A DNA stretch of 64,000 nucleotides from Methylococcaceae bacterium (GTDB taxonomy: Bacteria > Pseudomonadota > Gammaproteobacteria > Methylococcales > Methylomonadaceae). Made by a program: the position numbers and the translations under genes. Positions within the stretch are counted from its first letter, which is position 1, and every line of letters begins with the position of its first letter. The notes under the pieces were generated by a model. The model worked only from the letters and a program-made list of their open reading frames with translations. It was not told the DNA's origin and searched no databases. Of this stretch, positions 63,327 through 64,000 are shown one piece after another. The stretch lies in the NCBI GenBank assembly GCA_006844705.1, contig SPJS01000202.1, positions 1 to 64,000 of the forward strand. The letters are read 5' to 3'.

Positions 63327-64000
63327 ATGTTACACACACTCAAGCATTCATATTTTCTGCGTATATCGCTTCTGTTTTTTCTCAGTTTTTGCGTATCCGC
63401 GGCCAACATAACCAACGGCGGCTCTCCGACGGGCTCTGTGTCTCCGATTGGAGACATTGATACCTGGACATTTTCTGCGGACGCAGGCGAAAACATTGTT
63501 GTTCAAGTTGCAGAAATCAGTGGCAGCAGCTTTGAACCCTTTCTCAGACTGTATGACACCAAGGGTGTTTTGCTGAGCTCCAATTCGGGAACCAACAGCA
63601 CCAATGTCTCAGGCACGGCCACAGTGGCCGGCACCTACACAGTGGAAGTGCTGGATGCGTCCTCAACGCCGGATGGCACGGGAACTTACAAACTTTACCT
63701 GGCAACCACCGCATCGACATTTGGTGTGCCGAGTGGCGATGAAGGCGGTGCGTTGCAGAATGGTGGTGTCGCAGCTGGCGACATCGATCTTGCGGATATT
63801 GATCTCTGGACTTTCACCGCCAATGGCGCGGGAACTGCGCACATTCAGGTAGGGGAAACGGCCGACAATGGTAACTTCGATCCTCAGATTCTGCTGTATG
63901 ACAGTTTCGGCCATTTAATGGCGTCAAACTGGGGAACAAAGGCGGCTGATCTCACTGTTAATTTGCCGGTGGCGGGTAAATATACCGTACTGGTTAATGA
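63327..64000 (+). CDS. Secreted protein with tandem pre-peptidase-type (PPC) repeats, partial
   Basis: The frame is open from the ATG at 63327 to the right edge without a stop (at least 224 residues). A signal peptide (about 1-23, ending SAA) is followed by repeats of a beta-sandwich type: GDIDTWTFSADAGENIVVQV ... LRLYDTKGVLL ... AGTYTVEVLD, then DIDLWTFTANGAGTAHIQVG ... LLYDSFGHLM ... AGKYTVLV. This is the bacterial pre-peptidase C-terminal pattern found in large extracellular proteins. It is probably a long surface or secreted protein; a CRP-type site lies upstream. Confidence 0.72.
   Translation, partial: MLHTLKHSYFLRISLLFFLSFCVSAANITNGGSPTGSVSPIGDIDTWTFSADAGENIVVQVAEISGSSFEPFLRLYDTKGVLLSSNSGTNSTNVSGTATVAGTYTVEVLDASSTPDGTGTYKLYLATTASTFGVPSGDEGGALQNGGVAAGDIDLADIDLWTFTANGAGTAHIQVGETADNGNFDPQILLYDSFGHLMASNWGTKAADLTVNLPVAGKYTVLVN

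Overview
The window reads as a chromosomal segment of a gammaproteobacterium of moderate G+C. The basis is gene content and order: murJ / rpsT / proB-obgE-rpmA-rplU / ispB, bioA next to yidD, cytochrome c4 next to engB, a comM-ubiK pair, rep, biosynthetic arginine decarboxylase, and a VPLPA-type C-terminal sorting signal. I cannot name the genus from sequence alone. No rRNA, tRNA, CRISPR array or complete insertion sequence was seen.

Layout. 1-500: edge remnant of an IS4-like transposase and debris. 0.5-3.7 kb: glutathionyl-hydroquinone reductase, an AhpD/CMD-like protein behind a sigma-54 promoter, and a cation-diffusion transporter. 3.7-12.6 kb: a frameshifted membrane gene, engB, cytochrome c4, a DsbA-type oxidoreductase, two tandem diguanylate cyclases, DUF2058, threonylcarbamoyl-AMP synthase, bioA and yidD. 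13-18.8 kb: a CzcCBA/CusCBA-type metal-efflux operon ending in DUF3240. 18.8-24 kb: an RRM-like protein, a DASS anion transporter, a leucine-rich-repeat protein, a small membrane protein, and a ZIP-like permease with two cyclic-nucleotide-binding domains inserted. 24-36 kb: argB, a DUF4124 protein, yggT, proC, murJ, rpsT, proB, obgE, rpmA, rplU, ispB, recD and a DNA glycosylase. 36-48 kb: a tiny acidic protein, rep, comM, ubiK, speE, a DUF389 protein, two secreted proteins with C-terminal sorting tails, speA and a dienelactone hydrolase. 48-54 kb: a beta-hydroxyacid dehydrogenase, an aldehyde dehydrogenase, an exonuclease-like protein, and an isolated holin/endolysin pair. 54-61 kb: a detoxification cluster with its own sigma-54 activator. 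61-64 kb: a peroxiredoxin, an encapsulated-ferritin-like protein without a shell gene, a secreted FG-GAP protein, and a pre-peptidase-type repeat protein running off the right edge behind a near-ideal CRP site.

How parts fit together. The most interesting structure is a small regulon. A PAS-PAS-AAA+-HTH sigma-54 activator (57915-59741) is divergent from a secreted-protein/DUF4336 unit and lies upstream of a glutaredoxin-GST-VOC-flavoprotein unit. Both units and the distant CMD gene at 2.3 kb have a GG-N10-GC promoter, and 80-100 bp upstream of each sits the same near-palindrome TACGATATWTCGTG. This looks like one electrophile/peroxide/nitrosative-stress response split over two loci.

Several families of palindromic repeats (a 168-bp MITE-like element with CTAG ends, a REP-like element and two others) are scattered between genes, and one MITE end supplies the stop codon of the CMD gene.
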